Below, piece by piece: positions 47,785-56,607 of a DNA stretch of 57,822 nucleotides (its first letter is position 1; each line of letters starts with the position of its first letter). A program made the position numbers and the translations under genes. The stretch covers positions 1 to 57,822 of the forward strand of contig CANQFE010000003.1 in the NCBI GenBank assembly GCA_947598285.1. The letters run 5' to 3'. Source of the DNA: an uncultured Bacilli bacterium (GTDB taxonomy: Bacteria; Bacillota_I; Bacilli_A; RF39; UBA660). The notes beneath the pieces are model-generated. The model was not told the DNA's origin. It did no database searches and was given only the letters and a program-made list of their open reading frames with translations.

Positions 47785-48996
47785 TTATTTGACAGTATAA
47801 GGATCGGTTATTGTCCCTGTTCCTGTGACTTCTGTTTTTTTGGTTAATGTAATGACAGGTCTCACAAAAAGTTCGTTTGTTTCTTTATGGTCTTTTTCTA
47901 ATGCACCATTTGTTGCAACAACGATATAAGACATTTCATCATTTTCTTTTTTATTTGGTGTCATTGTCCACCAAGATCCGGGAATTGAATCTAAATATAA
48001 ATAGTAATCTTTGTTTTCTTCTTGTGTTCCGCCCGCAAACATGACTTCATCTGCTGTCATTAGAGCAATTTTTTGAGAAATAGTAGTACCTCCACATGCG
48101 TTTGTTGGAAAATTCTCTTTAAATAAACGAACTTCAGAAAGATATTCAATGCGGTTATTTTCATCGGTCATAATACTATCATCAAAACAATATAAAGTAC
48201 TGGAAATCGATGAATCAACATTTTCTAAATAAATTTTATACCATTCCTCTAGATGTTGACTTAATAATGATGTTTGAAAACTGACTTTTTCTTCTGTGCT
48301 TTCTTCTCTCATTTTTAACATTTCTTCAGTCGTATTATTTAATACTAATTTTACGGTTTTATCTTCATTAATTTTAATAATTCGCCAGGTCAGTCCAGCA
48401 AAGGAAACATAGTTATTTAAAACGTTTCCTCTAAAATAATAAATTTCCCCATATTGCTCTTCTTTGCGAATTAGTCCTGTCGCGTTACTATCTTCACTAA
48501 ATTCATTTTGAGCTAATATGGTACTAGAAAAACTACTATCTTTTTCGTCAATATCAATATCTAAGTCAAATTCTATTGTAGATAAATCTGGATTATTAAT
48601 ATGCATTTGATAACGATGTGTTTCATGTGGTTTTAATTCATAACGACTGACAATGATGGTTTTGGTAAAGTTATCCTCTATTTTTTGAAAAGACTTTTCA
48701 CTGGATGTAATTTCATAGCTCGCTTTTTCAGTTCCTTTCATATTGGTAAAATGAATGTAATAAAGAATTGGTTCATCTGATTGATTCGTAATCGAAAATT
48801 CGATGTCTTTTTGTTCTTCTTTTATTTGAAAAGATTTTCCATTCATATAATTTACAGATAAGTATTCATTTACATAAGTTACTCCATTTATGATTTCTTC
48901 TCTTCCTAAGTATGCTTGATATTGAAGTAAAATTAGCACGCATAGAAAAAGGGCGCATAAAATGACAATTAATGATAAGGTATATTTTTTTTGCAT
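47785..48996 (-). CDS. Exported protein with WRI(I)-type domain shared with the 16687/56608 family
   Basis: VLNNYVSFAGLTWRIIKINEDKTVKLV ... GSWWTMTPNKK...NELFVRPVITLTKKTEVTGTGTITDPYTV, matching NNYIKFNEEEWRIIGLVN...RPTLYLKTNVKI. Confidence 0.65.
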   Translation of the reverse strand: MQKKYTLSLIVILCALFLCVLILLQYQAYLGREEIINGVTYVNEYLSVNYMNGKSFQIKEEQKDIEFSITNQSDEPILYYIHFTNMKGTEKASYEITSSEKSFQKIEDNFTKTIIVSRYELKPHETHRYQMHINNPDLSTIEFDLDIDIDEKDSSFSSTILAQNEFSEDSNATGLIRKEEQYGEIYYFRGNVLNNYVSFAGLTWRIIKINEDKTVKLVLNNTTEEMLKMREESTEEKVSFQTSLLSQHLEEWYKIYLENVDSSISSTLYCFDDSIMTDENNRIEYLSEVRLFKENFPTNACGGTTISQKIALMTADEVMFAGGTQEENKDYYLYLDSIPGSWWTMTPNKKENDEMSYIVVATNGALEKDHKETNELFVRPVITLTKKTEVTGTGTITDPYTVK

Positions 48997-49129
48997 ACTT
49001 TTTTCACCCCTTATTATAATTAAGTATACGAAATCTTCAAAAACTTGTCAATTTTCCTAAGGCTTTTCTACAGAAATTTAACAATTTTTTCAGAAGTGAA
49101 AAAAGATGAAAAATTTATTTTAAAAATGA

Positions 49130-51151
49130 TTACTCTTGTTCTTTTTGAATTAATTTTAAAATGAGTTCAGCTGTTTTTTCTTTGCCATTTTTAGCATTTA
49201 TACAAAAATCATAATTTTCTTTCTTTCCCCAAGTTTGGCCAGAAATCATTTCATAGTAATTGGCACGATTTCGATCGGATTTTTCAATATTTTTCTTAGC
49301 TTTTTCTTTGGTATCTTGATACATTGCCATTACATTTTTCATTCGATATTCCATTGGCGCATAGATAAATATTTTGTATATATTTTTTTGTTCTTTTAAT
49401 ATATAGTCAGCTGCTCTACCGACAATTACACAAGAGCCTTTTTTGGCAATTTCTTTGATTGCTTTTTCTTGAGCTTCAATAGCATATTTTGCTGGTGAAG
49501 TAGTTAAGTAAAGCTCATGTAAAATATCTTTATGGTCATTAATATTTGAGACAAATTCCTTATCTAGACCACTTTCTTGGGCTGCTAAGGCTGTCAATTC
49601 TTTATCATAATACGGAATATTTAATTTTTTAGCTAAAATTCGCCCGATTTCTTTTCCTTGACTGCCATGTGTTCTAGCAATGGTAATAATGAGGCCATCT
49701 TGAGAATCTTTTAATGCAAAATTATCTTCTGTTTCTTTGGAAACATTTGTTAATTTATGTTGGAAGAAATAAATCACTAAAAAAGAAGTTACGATCATTC
49801 CTAAGATATCAGCAATAGGAGATGCATATAATACTCCTTTGATTCCTAATATTTGAGGTAATATGATTACAAGTGGAATAAAAAAGAAAATATCTCTTGC
49901 TAATGATACAATCGCTGATTTAAAAGGCTCTCCTACTGACTGAAAGAAAATAGAAATCATTTTGATAAAGCAAGTAAATGTTACTAACATTAAAAAGATT
50001 CGAAATGTTAAGGTAGCAAATTCCATATATAATTCTTCATTTGAGCCAAAAATACGAATGATTATACTAGGATTGATTTCAAATAATATGGTTGATAAAA
50101 TTCCAATTATGAAAGAAGCAAGAGCAACTTTTTTAAAGGTTTCTTTTACTCTTTCAATCTTCTTAGCTCCATAATTATATCCCAAAATTGGTTGAGCACC
50201 TAAAATTATACCAATAATGATATTGATTACAATTGAAAATACTTTCATTGTAATGCCGATGACAGCAATGGGAATATCAGAGCCATATGGACTCATCTCA
50301 CCATATTTAGCAAGCATAATATTGCAAACAAGTGAAATCGCGACAATACTCATTTGAGTGATAAAGGTTGATATTCCTAATTTTATAACATTTTTGAATA
50401 TGGGCCAATTTATTTTAAAACTATCTATAGAAAGTTTAAATGTTTTAGTTTTAGTATAATAGTAGATAGATACTAAAAGAGACGCGATTTGACCAATCAC
50501 TGTTGCGTAAGCTGCTCCTTTGATTCCCCAATGAAAGCCAAAAATAAAAACTGGATCTAAAATAATATTTATAATCGCACCGATGGCTGTGGCTGCCATT
50601 GAAAATTTAGGGGAACCATCCGCCCTAATAACAGCATTCATACTATTTCCAAGCATATAAATAGGAATTGCTGCTAAAATAACTTCATAATAGTCACGAG
50701 CTAATGTAATACTTTTTTCACTAGCTCCAAATAAATAAAGTAATTTATCTTCAAATAGAAACCCTAGTAGTAAAAATAGAATGCTAATGATAAAAGTCAT
50801 TAATATGCTATTTCCAATGGATACATGAGCATTTTTGGTATCTTTTCTTCCTTGACATAGCGATAAATAAGCCGCTGCTCCATCACCAAAACACCATGCA
50901 AAAGCAACAGCAATGATGGTAATCGGATAGACAATCCCTGTCGCGGCATTTCCTAAATATCCTAAATTACTATTTCCAATAAAAATTTGATCTACAATAT
51001 TGTAAAGCGAACTAATGAGTAAAGATAGAATACAAGGTATCGAAAAACGAAGTAATAATTTTGATATCTTTTCTTCTCCTAAAAATTTGTTATTTTCATT
51101 CTTTTCCATTTTTTTCTCCTTTTCTTTTTTGTCAAATCTCATTTTAGGCAA
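49130..51151 (-). CDS. MATE-family efflux transporter fused to C-terminal cytidylate-kinase-like domain
   Basis: Residues 1 to about 460 MATE (NIVDQIFIGN; GDGAAAYLSLCQGRKD); C-terminal LIITIARTHGSQGKEIGRILAKKLNIPYYDKELTALAAQESG...CVIVGRAADYIL. Confidence 0.85.
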   Translation of the reverse strand: MPKMRFDKKEKEKKMEKNENNKFLGEEKISKLLLRFSIPCILSLLISSLYNIVDQIFIGNSNLGYLGNAATGIVYPITIIAVAFAWCFGDGAAAYLSLCQGRKDTKNAHVSIGNSILMTFIISILFLLLGFLFEDKLLYLFGASEKSITLARDYYEVILAAIPIYMLGNSMNAVIRADGSPKFSMAATAIGAIINIILDPVFIFGFHWGIKGAAYATVIGQIASLLVSIYYYTKTKTFKLSIDSFKINWPIFKNVIKLGISTFITQMSIVAISLVCNIMLAKYGEMSPYGSDIPIAVIGITMKVFSIVINIIIGIILGAQPILGYNYGAKKIERVKETFKKVALASFIIGILSTILFEINPSIIIRIFGSNEELYMEFATLTFRIFLMLVTFTCFIKMISIFFQSVGEPFKSAIVSLARDIFFFIPLVIILPQILGIKGVLYASPIADILGMIVTSFLVIYFFQHKLTNVSKETEDNFALKDSQDGLIITIARTHGSQGKEIGRILAKKLNIPYYDKELTALAAQESGLDKEFVSNINDHKDILHELYLTTSPAKYAIEAQEKAIKEIAKKGSCVIVGRAADYILKEQKNIYKIFIYAPMEYRMKNVMAMYQDTKEKAKKNIEKSDRNRANYYEMISGQTWGKKENYDFCINAKNGKEKTAELILKLIQKEQE

Positions 51152-51275
51152 AAAAATACGCGTAAAATGTCATGTTTTTACGCATATTTGCTGGATCTGA
51201 CTTGTTCAGTATATAACTTTTTCAAAAAATTTTCAAATGTTTTTTTTATTTTATTTTACAATAAATTTACATTTT

Positions 51276-53192
51276 TTATGGTGTTAAGATGATACGGAAA
51301 CTGATATCGCTATTCTCACTCCCGTAGTGGTAACTGAATGCTCCAACCCCTGCGATCGTCCCGTAGTGCCTAGACCCACCACGAAAGAACCACGGTTGAT
51401 CAGAATTCACAAAGTACGATAAGTCAGCATTATAGCTACTAACAGGACGAGCCGGTCCTGTTCCATTTGTTTTTTGATAACTAACACTATAAAATGGGCC
51501 AAATTCTTTTGTTCCATCTCCTAAGATTCCTCTTTGATATTCTGCACTTGCTGTTTTATAATCATACAAATCATAATATTTCTTACTTGGCCAAGGCTTT
51601 CCATCGGTATTTTCTTTTTCTGTTTGACTATCACATTCTGGACAACTATATGGTCCTTTGAATCCTGAATTATATGTTTTACTTCTTCCACTTGCTGGTG
51701 CACTTGTATCAGCATCAGTTGCCTGCATCACGCCCATGACATATTCCCAAGACCCTCCACTCATATCATAGATTCCACTGTAATTTCCTGTTGTACTTGA
51801 TTCTTGACTTGCTGTTAAATAATATCCTTTTATATTTCCACTTTCTAAAACATTTAAATCAGTTGGTCCTCCATACCAGTTACATGTTTCATTACTTTCT
51901 GTATAACCACATGTTGGTTCCAGAGTTGCACTCATTCCTGTAATATAACTTCCTGAATTATTGATTCTTACTTCTGTACATTTATTATCTTTACATCTTC
52001 CATATTGACTTTGGGTTAAATAAGCTACTGCTCCCCACTCTGTATTCTTCATCATATGACTTTCTAATTCTCTTTGATAATTATATGCTGTATAAAATGC
52101 ATTCGCTACTTGGATTCCTCTCCAACTATATACATTTGGTTTGATGATGACTTTAGAAGGACTATTTTCATTTCTTTGAGCTCCTGCTGTATTCCATTTT
52201 GTAACGTCTGGTGTAACATTATCATTACTATTATTTTGATTATATCCTGTTTCAAATTTACCAACCCAAAAGCCATTACTATCAAATGCTACAAAAGCTG
52301 GATGAGTTAAATATTTATCTTTTGTACTTTCTTTTGATATTCCTTTGCCTTTTGTTTCAAATTGAATATCAAATACTTCTGTTTCACCTTTATTTCCTTG
52401 TATGTTAGAATAAAATTCTTCGACTTTTTGAATCTTATATGTTTCATCATTCGTAATGGAACTATAAGTATTAAAGGTTGCTTCATCTTCCTTTAACTTA
52501 TATTTATATCTTGGGATCCAGACAAAGTAAGATTCAATATCACTTTCTGGTATTTCATCTCCTGGTTGGTAAGTATCAGATAATCCATCTTTTAATATCA
52601 CTGCATTTGCCCATTTCTTATCTTTGTAACTATACCACGGATCTCTTGTATCTGTGATATCTGCTTTTTCTACTTTTCCTCCAACTGCTCCTACATATTT
52701 GATATCACTAGGTGCTCCATTTGTAATGATTACAACTGGTACTAATCTTCCATTCATTAAATCTGGAACTGCTCCATTTAATGTATCTTCTTCATAGATC
52801 TTCTTAAAATGCAAATAACATTTCGTTTTTGTTGTTGTGATATTGGATAAATATGGTCCCCATCTTTCGTTATCCCAATTAATTCTACTTACTTTCTCTC
52901 CTGTTGTCATATCTTTGCAATAACTACTACTGGTATCTAAACTATAACCATCATCTTTCTCTGGTGCTGTCTTTGATATTTTATCTTCTTTTCCATCATC
53001 GATATAAAATGCAAATTCTAAATCTCCTATATCTTGGACTTCTCCATTAATGAGATCTTCATTTTCTATGACTTGAAAGCTTGCAAATGTTTTAGACAAG
53101 AAAACTCCTGTGATTAATAACACACAAGCTATGGTAAATATTATGATATATTTTTGTTTGTTATTTCTTTCTTTAAACTTTTGTAATTTCAT
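51276..53192 (-). CDS. Exported surface protein, paralogue B, with C-terminal FGE/C-type-lectin-like variable segment
   Basis: MKLQKFKERNNKQKYIIIFTIACVLLITGVFLSKTFASFQVIENEDLINGEV N-terminus; C-terminus WFFRGGSRHYGTIAGVGAFSYHYGSENSDISFRIILTP; MKLQ start at 53192 preferred by analogy with paralogue A. Confidence 0.82.
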   Translation of the reverse strand: MKLQKFKERNNKQKYIIIFTIACVLLITGVFLSKTFASFQVIENEDLINGEVQDIGDLEFAFYIDDGKEDKISKTAPEKDDGYSLDTSSSYCKDMTTGEKVSRINWDNERWGPYLSNITTTKTKCYLHFKKIYEEDTLNGAVPDLMNGRLVPVVIITNGAPSDIKYVGAVGGKVEKADITDTRDPWYSYKDKKWANAVILKDGLSDTYQPGDEIPESDIESYFVWIPRYKYKLKEDEATFNTYSSITNDETYKIQKVEEFYSNIQGNKGETEVFDIQFETKGKGISKESTKDKYLTHPAFVAFDSNGFWVGKFETGYNQNNSNDNVTPDVTKWNTAGAQRNENSPSKVIIKPNVYSWRGIQVANAFYTAYNYQRELESHMMKNTEWGAVAYLTQSQYGRCKDNKCTEVRINNSGSYITGMSATLEPTCGYTESNETCNWYGGPTDLNVLESGNIKGYYLTASQESSTTGNYSGIYDMSGGSWEYVMGVMQATDADTSAPASGRSKTYNSGFKGPYSCPECDSQTEKENTDGKPWPSKKYYDLYDYKTASAEYQRGILGDGTKEFGPFYSVSYQKTNGTGPARPVSSYNADLSYFVNSDQPWFFRGGSRHYGTIAGVGAFSYHYGSENSDISFRIILTP

Positions 53193-53221
53193 TGAAAAAA
53201 TCACCATACCTATTTATGATG

Positions 53222-53253
53222 ATTTTATCAATTACCCCCCCCCCAGAGGTCAA
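53222..53253 (-). promoter_or_regulatory. Candidate phase-variable promoter with G10 in the spacer
   Basis: TTGACC (53253..53248) - 20 nt (TCT-G10-TAATTGA) - TAAAAT (53227..53222); GTCAATTGAC palindrome at 53249..53258. Confidence 0.6.
53235..53244. repeat. Homopolymer C10 (+)/G10 (-)
   Basis: attaccccccccccagagg. Confidence 0.95.
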
Positions 53254-53312
53254 TTGACAATAAAATTTTTATAATGATTTGTATTTTATCTTGGATCTTT
53301 GCAAATTAAAAA

Positions 53313-53345
53313 GGCACTTAATCTTTGTTTGAAAGATTAAATGCC
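53313..53345 (-). terminator. Terminator after suf operon; same hairpin family as 19014..19045
   Basis: GGCATTTAATCTTTCAAACAAAGATTAAGTGCCTTTTT on the minus strand. Confidence 0.75.
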
Positions 53346-53391
53346 ATCACCAATTTTATGGTAGGCATTAGCAAGCAAACACGAATGCCTT

Positions 53392-53437
53392 CCTTTTTTA
53401 TTTTATGAAGTTTCCTTCATCTATATACACTTTATCA
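53392..53437 (-). repeat. Intergenic repeat copy 2
   Basis: TGATAAAGTGTATATAGATGAAGGAAACTTCATAAAATAAAAAAGG; internal hairpin ATGAAG-GAAA-CTTCAT. Confidence 0.85.
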
Positions 53438-53509
53438 CTTTTTTCCTTCGTTTCGCAAGAAAAATGATAAATCCTTTTTTTGAATTATTACAAAAAGAAA
53501 TTTATGAGC

Positions 53510-53938
53510 TTATTTTTGAGAATATGAATCTAAAATTTTTTTGATTCCCTCATATGGAAGATCAGCACAGTGTTTCCGATTTCCTTGTTTATAAATTTCT
53601 TCATAGACTATTCCTTCTTTTAGTTGTTTTGAATCATATGGTTGTTCATTTAACATATTTTCAAAATTTTTAATATATTCTTTTGCTTCTTCAATTGTTT
53701 TACCAATTAAATTTTGAATCATAATAGATGTTGATGAAGTGGAAATGGCACAGGCTTCTCCTTCAAAGCAAATATCTTTAATTTTTTGGTCTTCTATTTT
53801 GACATAAATATCTAAATTATCAATGCATGAAGCATTATTTGTATTTACCATTTGATAAGTATCTTCATTAGGGCGATGGCGATTTTTTGGTTGCATATAG
53901 TGCTCCATAATAATTTCTCTTCGTAATTCTTCGTTCAT
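53510..53938 (-). CDS. sufU: SufU-like Fe-S assembly protein
   Basis: NNASCIDNLDIYVK; GEACAISTSSTSIM; RKHCADLPYEGIK. Confidence 0.9.
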   Translation of the reverse strand: MNEELRREIIMEHYMQPKNRHRPNEDTYQMVNTNNASCIDNLDIYVKIEDQKIKDICFEGEACAISTSSTSIMIQNLIGKTIEEAKEYIKNFENMLNEQPYDSKQLKEGIVYEEIYKQGNRKHCADLPYEGIKKILDSYSQK

Positions 53939-55134
53939 TACAACATCTCCTTTAAAATTTTTTCTTTGTTTTCTAGTAATTCTACTAAAGCATCAATATC
54001 GTTTTCCGTATTATAAAAATAGAAACTTACTCTTAAACTATTTGTGACACCTACTTCACTTTTTAAAATTTTGGCACAGTGGTTTCCAGCACGAACGCAT
54101 ATTTTATATTTATTTAAATAATAAGCGACATCTTGGCTAAAAATACCGTCAACATTAAAAGCTAAAATTCCACCATCTGCTTCAATATTTAAAAGATCAA
54201 CATGAGGGATTTGAACTAATTTGTCTAGAGCATATTTGCGTAAGTGACGTTCATATGCTTCAATATTATCCATCCCAATTTTTTCTAAAAAACGAATTGC
54301 TTCACCCAGTCCAATAGCTCCGACAATATTTGGAGTACCAGCTTCTAGTCTTGTAGGAAGTTCTTTATAATACATTTCTTCTGGCGAATCAAAAGATTCA
54401 TTCATTCCTCCACCTAAATTTACTGGTTCCATTTCTTCTAATAATTCTTTTTTGCCATAAAGAACACCTATTCCTGTTGGTCCACACATTTTATGACCAG
54501 AAAAAGCTAGAAAATCAATATCTAAATCTTGGACATCTGTTTTTCTATGTGGTACACTTTGAGCACCATCCATGACAACAAAAATATTATGTTCATGAGC
54601 AAATTTGGTAATTTCTTTCATTGGTCTTTCATCGCCTATAACATTTGTTATTCCAGCTAAAGCGATTACTTTTGTATTAGGAGTGACTACTTTTTTTAAA
54701 TTTTCCATTGTAACATAATGGGATTGATCTAAAGGAATATATTTTACAATCGCGCCACAGTCATTTTGAAGACGAAACCAAGGTAAGACATTTGAAGCAT
54801 GTTCACTTTTTGTGATTAAAATTTCATCATTTGGTTCCAGAAATTTTCGAAAAAAACCAGTCGCGATCATATTTAGTGATTCAGTCGTGCCACTTGTAAA
54901 AATAATACTTTCTTTATCTTTGGCATTAATAAATTTTCTTACAGTTTCTCTTGCATCTTCATATTCTTTATCTACTTTAAAAGAAATATCATAGTCTCCT
55001 CGATGAGCATTGGCTGAATATGTTTCATAGTATTCATTCATTTTTTCAATGACGCATTTTGGCTTAAATGTTGTCGCACCATTATCAAGATAAATTAAAT
55101 CTTCTTGTAACATTGGGAATTCTTCTATTTTCAT
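53938..55134 (-). CDS. sufS: Cysteine desulfurase SufS
   Basis: LDNGATTFKP; SGHKMCGPTGIGVLYGKKELL; VRAGNHCAK. Confidence 0.95.
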   Translation of the reverse strand: MKIEEFPMLQEDLIYLDNGATTFKPKCVIEKMNEYYETYSANAHRGDYDISFKVDKEYEDARETVRKFINAKDKESIIFTSGTTESLNMIATGFFRKFLEPNDEILITKSEHASNVLPWFRLQNDCGAIVKYIPLDQSHYVTMENLKKVVTPNTKVIALAGITNVIGDERPMKEITKFAHEHNIFVVMDGAQSVPHRKTDVQDLDIDFLAFSGHKMCGPTGIGVLYGKKELLEEMEPVNLGGGMNESFDSPEEMYYKELPTRLEAGTPNIVGAIGLGEAIRFLEKIGMDNIEAYERHLRKYALDKLVQIPHVDLLNIEADGGILAFNVDGIFSQDVAYYLNKYKICVRAGNHCAKILKSEVGVTNSLRVSFYFYNTENDIDALVELLENKEKILKEML

Positions 55135-55155
55135 CTTGTTTCCTCCTTTTTTTCA

Positions 55156-55803
55156 TTATTTTAAAACAGAATTTAAAAAACACTTTCGAATTAAGTTTTT
55201 CGCGTTTTTTGTTTCAATTCCTTTCGATTCTAAATAAAAAAGATCTGATTCACTAATTGAACCAATTGTTACGTTGTGATTCGCGACTACTTCATTACTA
55301 TCTACAATTAATTTAGGATGACATTCAATGATACTTTCTGTTTCGTTTAAATATTTGACATCTTCTAAAAAAGTATTTTCTTTTGTCTCTTTTAATAATA
55401 TTCCAGTTGTTATAATTTTGGTTTTACTATTTTCTTCCCCAATTACCCGAACTTTTAAGTTTGTTATGTTTTCATTTCCTTCGATTTTATTTTGGATTTC
55501 TAATTCATTTTGACCTACAGCATTAATTCCTAGATGAATATTACAATTAGTATGGTTGGTGCTACAAATTTCTAATGATCCTTTTATTTCTTTACATGTT
55601 ATAATGCTATGAATTTCTAAGAAAGAATTTTCTTCTAAAAGCCAAGTTGTATGAAAAGAGCCTTCGGGAAAAATAATTTCATTTATTTTTACATGGTGAA
55701 AAAATTTTATAACAGTATCTTTTCCTTTTATTTCTAAAGTATCAATTGGTTCTCTTAATTCTTCTGTGTTCCATACTATTTTATTCACTTTGACCACTTC
55801 CAC
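55156..55803 (-). CDS. sufD: Short SufB/SufD-family protein
   Basis: PKLIVDSNEVVANHNVTIGSISESDLFYLESKGIETKNAKNLI; only 215 aa. Confidence 0.78.
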   Translation of the reverse strand: MEVVKVNKIVWNTEELREPIDTLEIKGKDTVIKFFHHVKINEIIFPEGSFHTTWLLEENSFLEIHSIITCKEIKGSLEICSTNHTNCNIHLGINAVGQNELEIQNKIEGNENITNLKVRVIGEENSKTKIITTGILLKETKENTFLEDVKYLNETESIIECHPKLIVDSNEVVANHNVTIGSISESDLFYLESKGIETKNAKNLIRKCFLNSVLK

Positions 55804-56542
55804 TTATCATATTTGCCTCTAAAAATTCATAAAAACCATTTTTTAAAATATCCTCAGCTAGTTGTTTGGAACCAGTTTTTACCATTTGCCCATGTTCCAT
55901 GACATGAACATAATCAGGATTTAAAAGATCAATTAGATTTTTTTGATGAGTGACAATTAACATGGAAGCATTCGTTTTTTCATGATATTCTTTTAGATTT
56001 TTACCAACTAATTTAATCGCATCAATATCTAAACCTGAATCTATCTCATCTAAAAGGAGAAAAGATGGCTCTAATATCCACATGCCTAATAACTCATTTT
56101 TCTTTCTTTCGCCACCACTCATTCCTACATTTACTTGTCTTGTTATAAATGATTTAGGAATGTTTAATTTTTCACAAACTTCTTGACATTTCTTTTTAAA
56201 ATCAAAAATATTTAATTCTTTTTGTTGTTCATTTAATGCAGTCCTTAACATTTCTAAGTTAGTAATTCCTTCAATTTCAATCGGCGTTTGATTAATATAA
56301 TAAAGTCCCATTTTCGCAATTGTAGCAGTTTTTTCGTGTGTGATTTCTTTTCCTTGATAGAAAATTGAACCTTTGGTTATTTGGTAGTTTGGATGGTTTA
56401 AAATACTTTTACAAATGGTACTTTTTCCAGCTCCATTAGGTCCCATTAAAACATGGATTTCTCCTTCTTTGATAGATAGATTAAAATCTTTTAAAATTTC
56501 TTTTTCTTCTATACTGACACACAAATCTTTTATTTCAAACAT
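55781..56542 (-). CDS. sufC: Fe-S cluster assembly ATPase SufC
   Basis: MGPNGAGKSTICKSIL; MSGGERKKNELL; LLDEIDSGLDIDAIK. Confidence 0.95.
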   Translation of the reverse strand: MFEIKDLCVSIEEKEILKDFNLSIKEGEIHVLMGPNGAGKSTICKSILNHPNYQITKGSIFYQGKEITHEKTATIAKMGLYYINQTPIEIEGITNLEMLRTALNEQQKELNIFDFKKKCQEVCEKLNIPKSFITRQVNVGMSGGERKKNELLGMWILEPSFLLLDEIDSGLDIDAIKLVGKNLKEYHEKTNASMLIVTHQKNLIDLLNPDYVHVMEHGQMVKTGSKQLAEDILKNGFYEFLEANMISGSGQSE

Positions 56543-56607
56543 AAAAAGACCTCCTACTTGTTTTATTTTAACACAGAGACCTTTATTTTAACAGTTTAAT
56601 TTTTATT

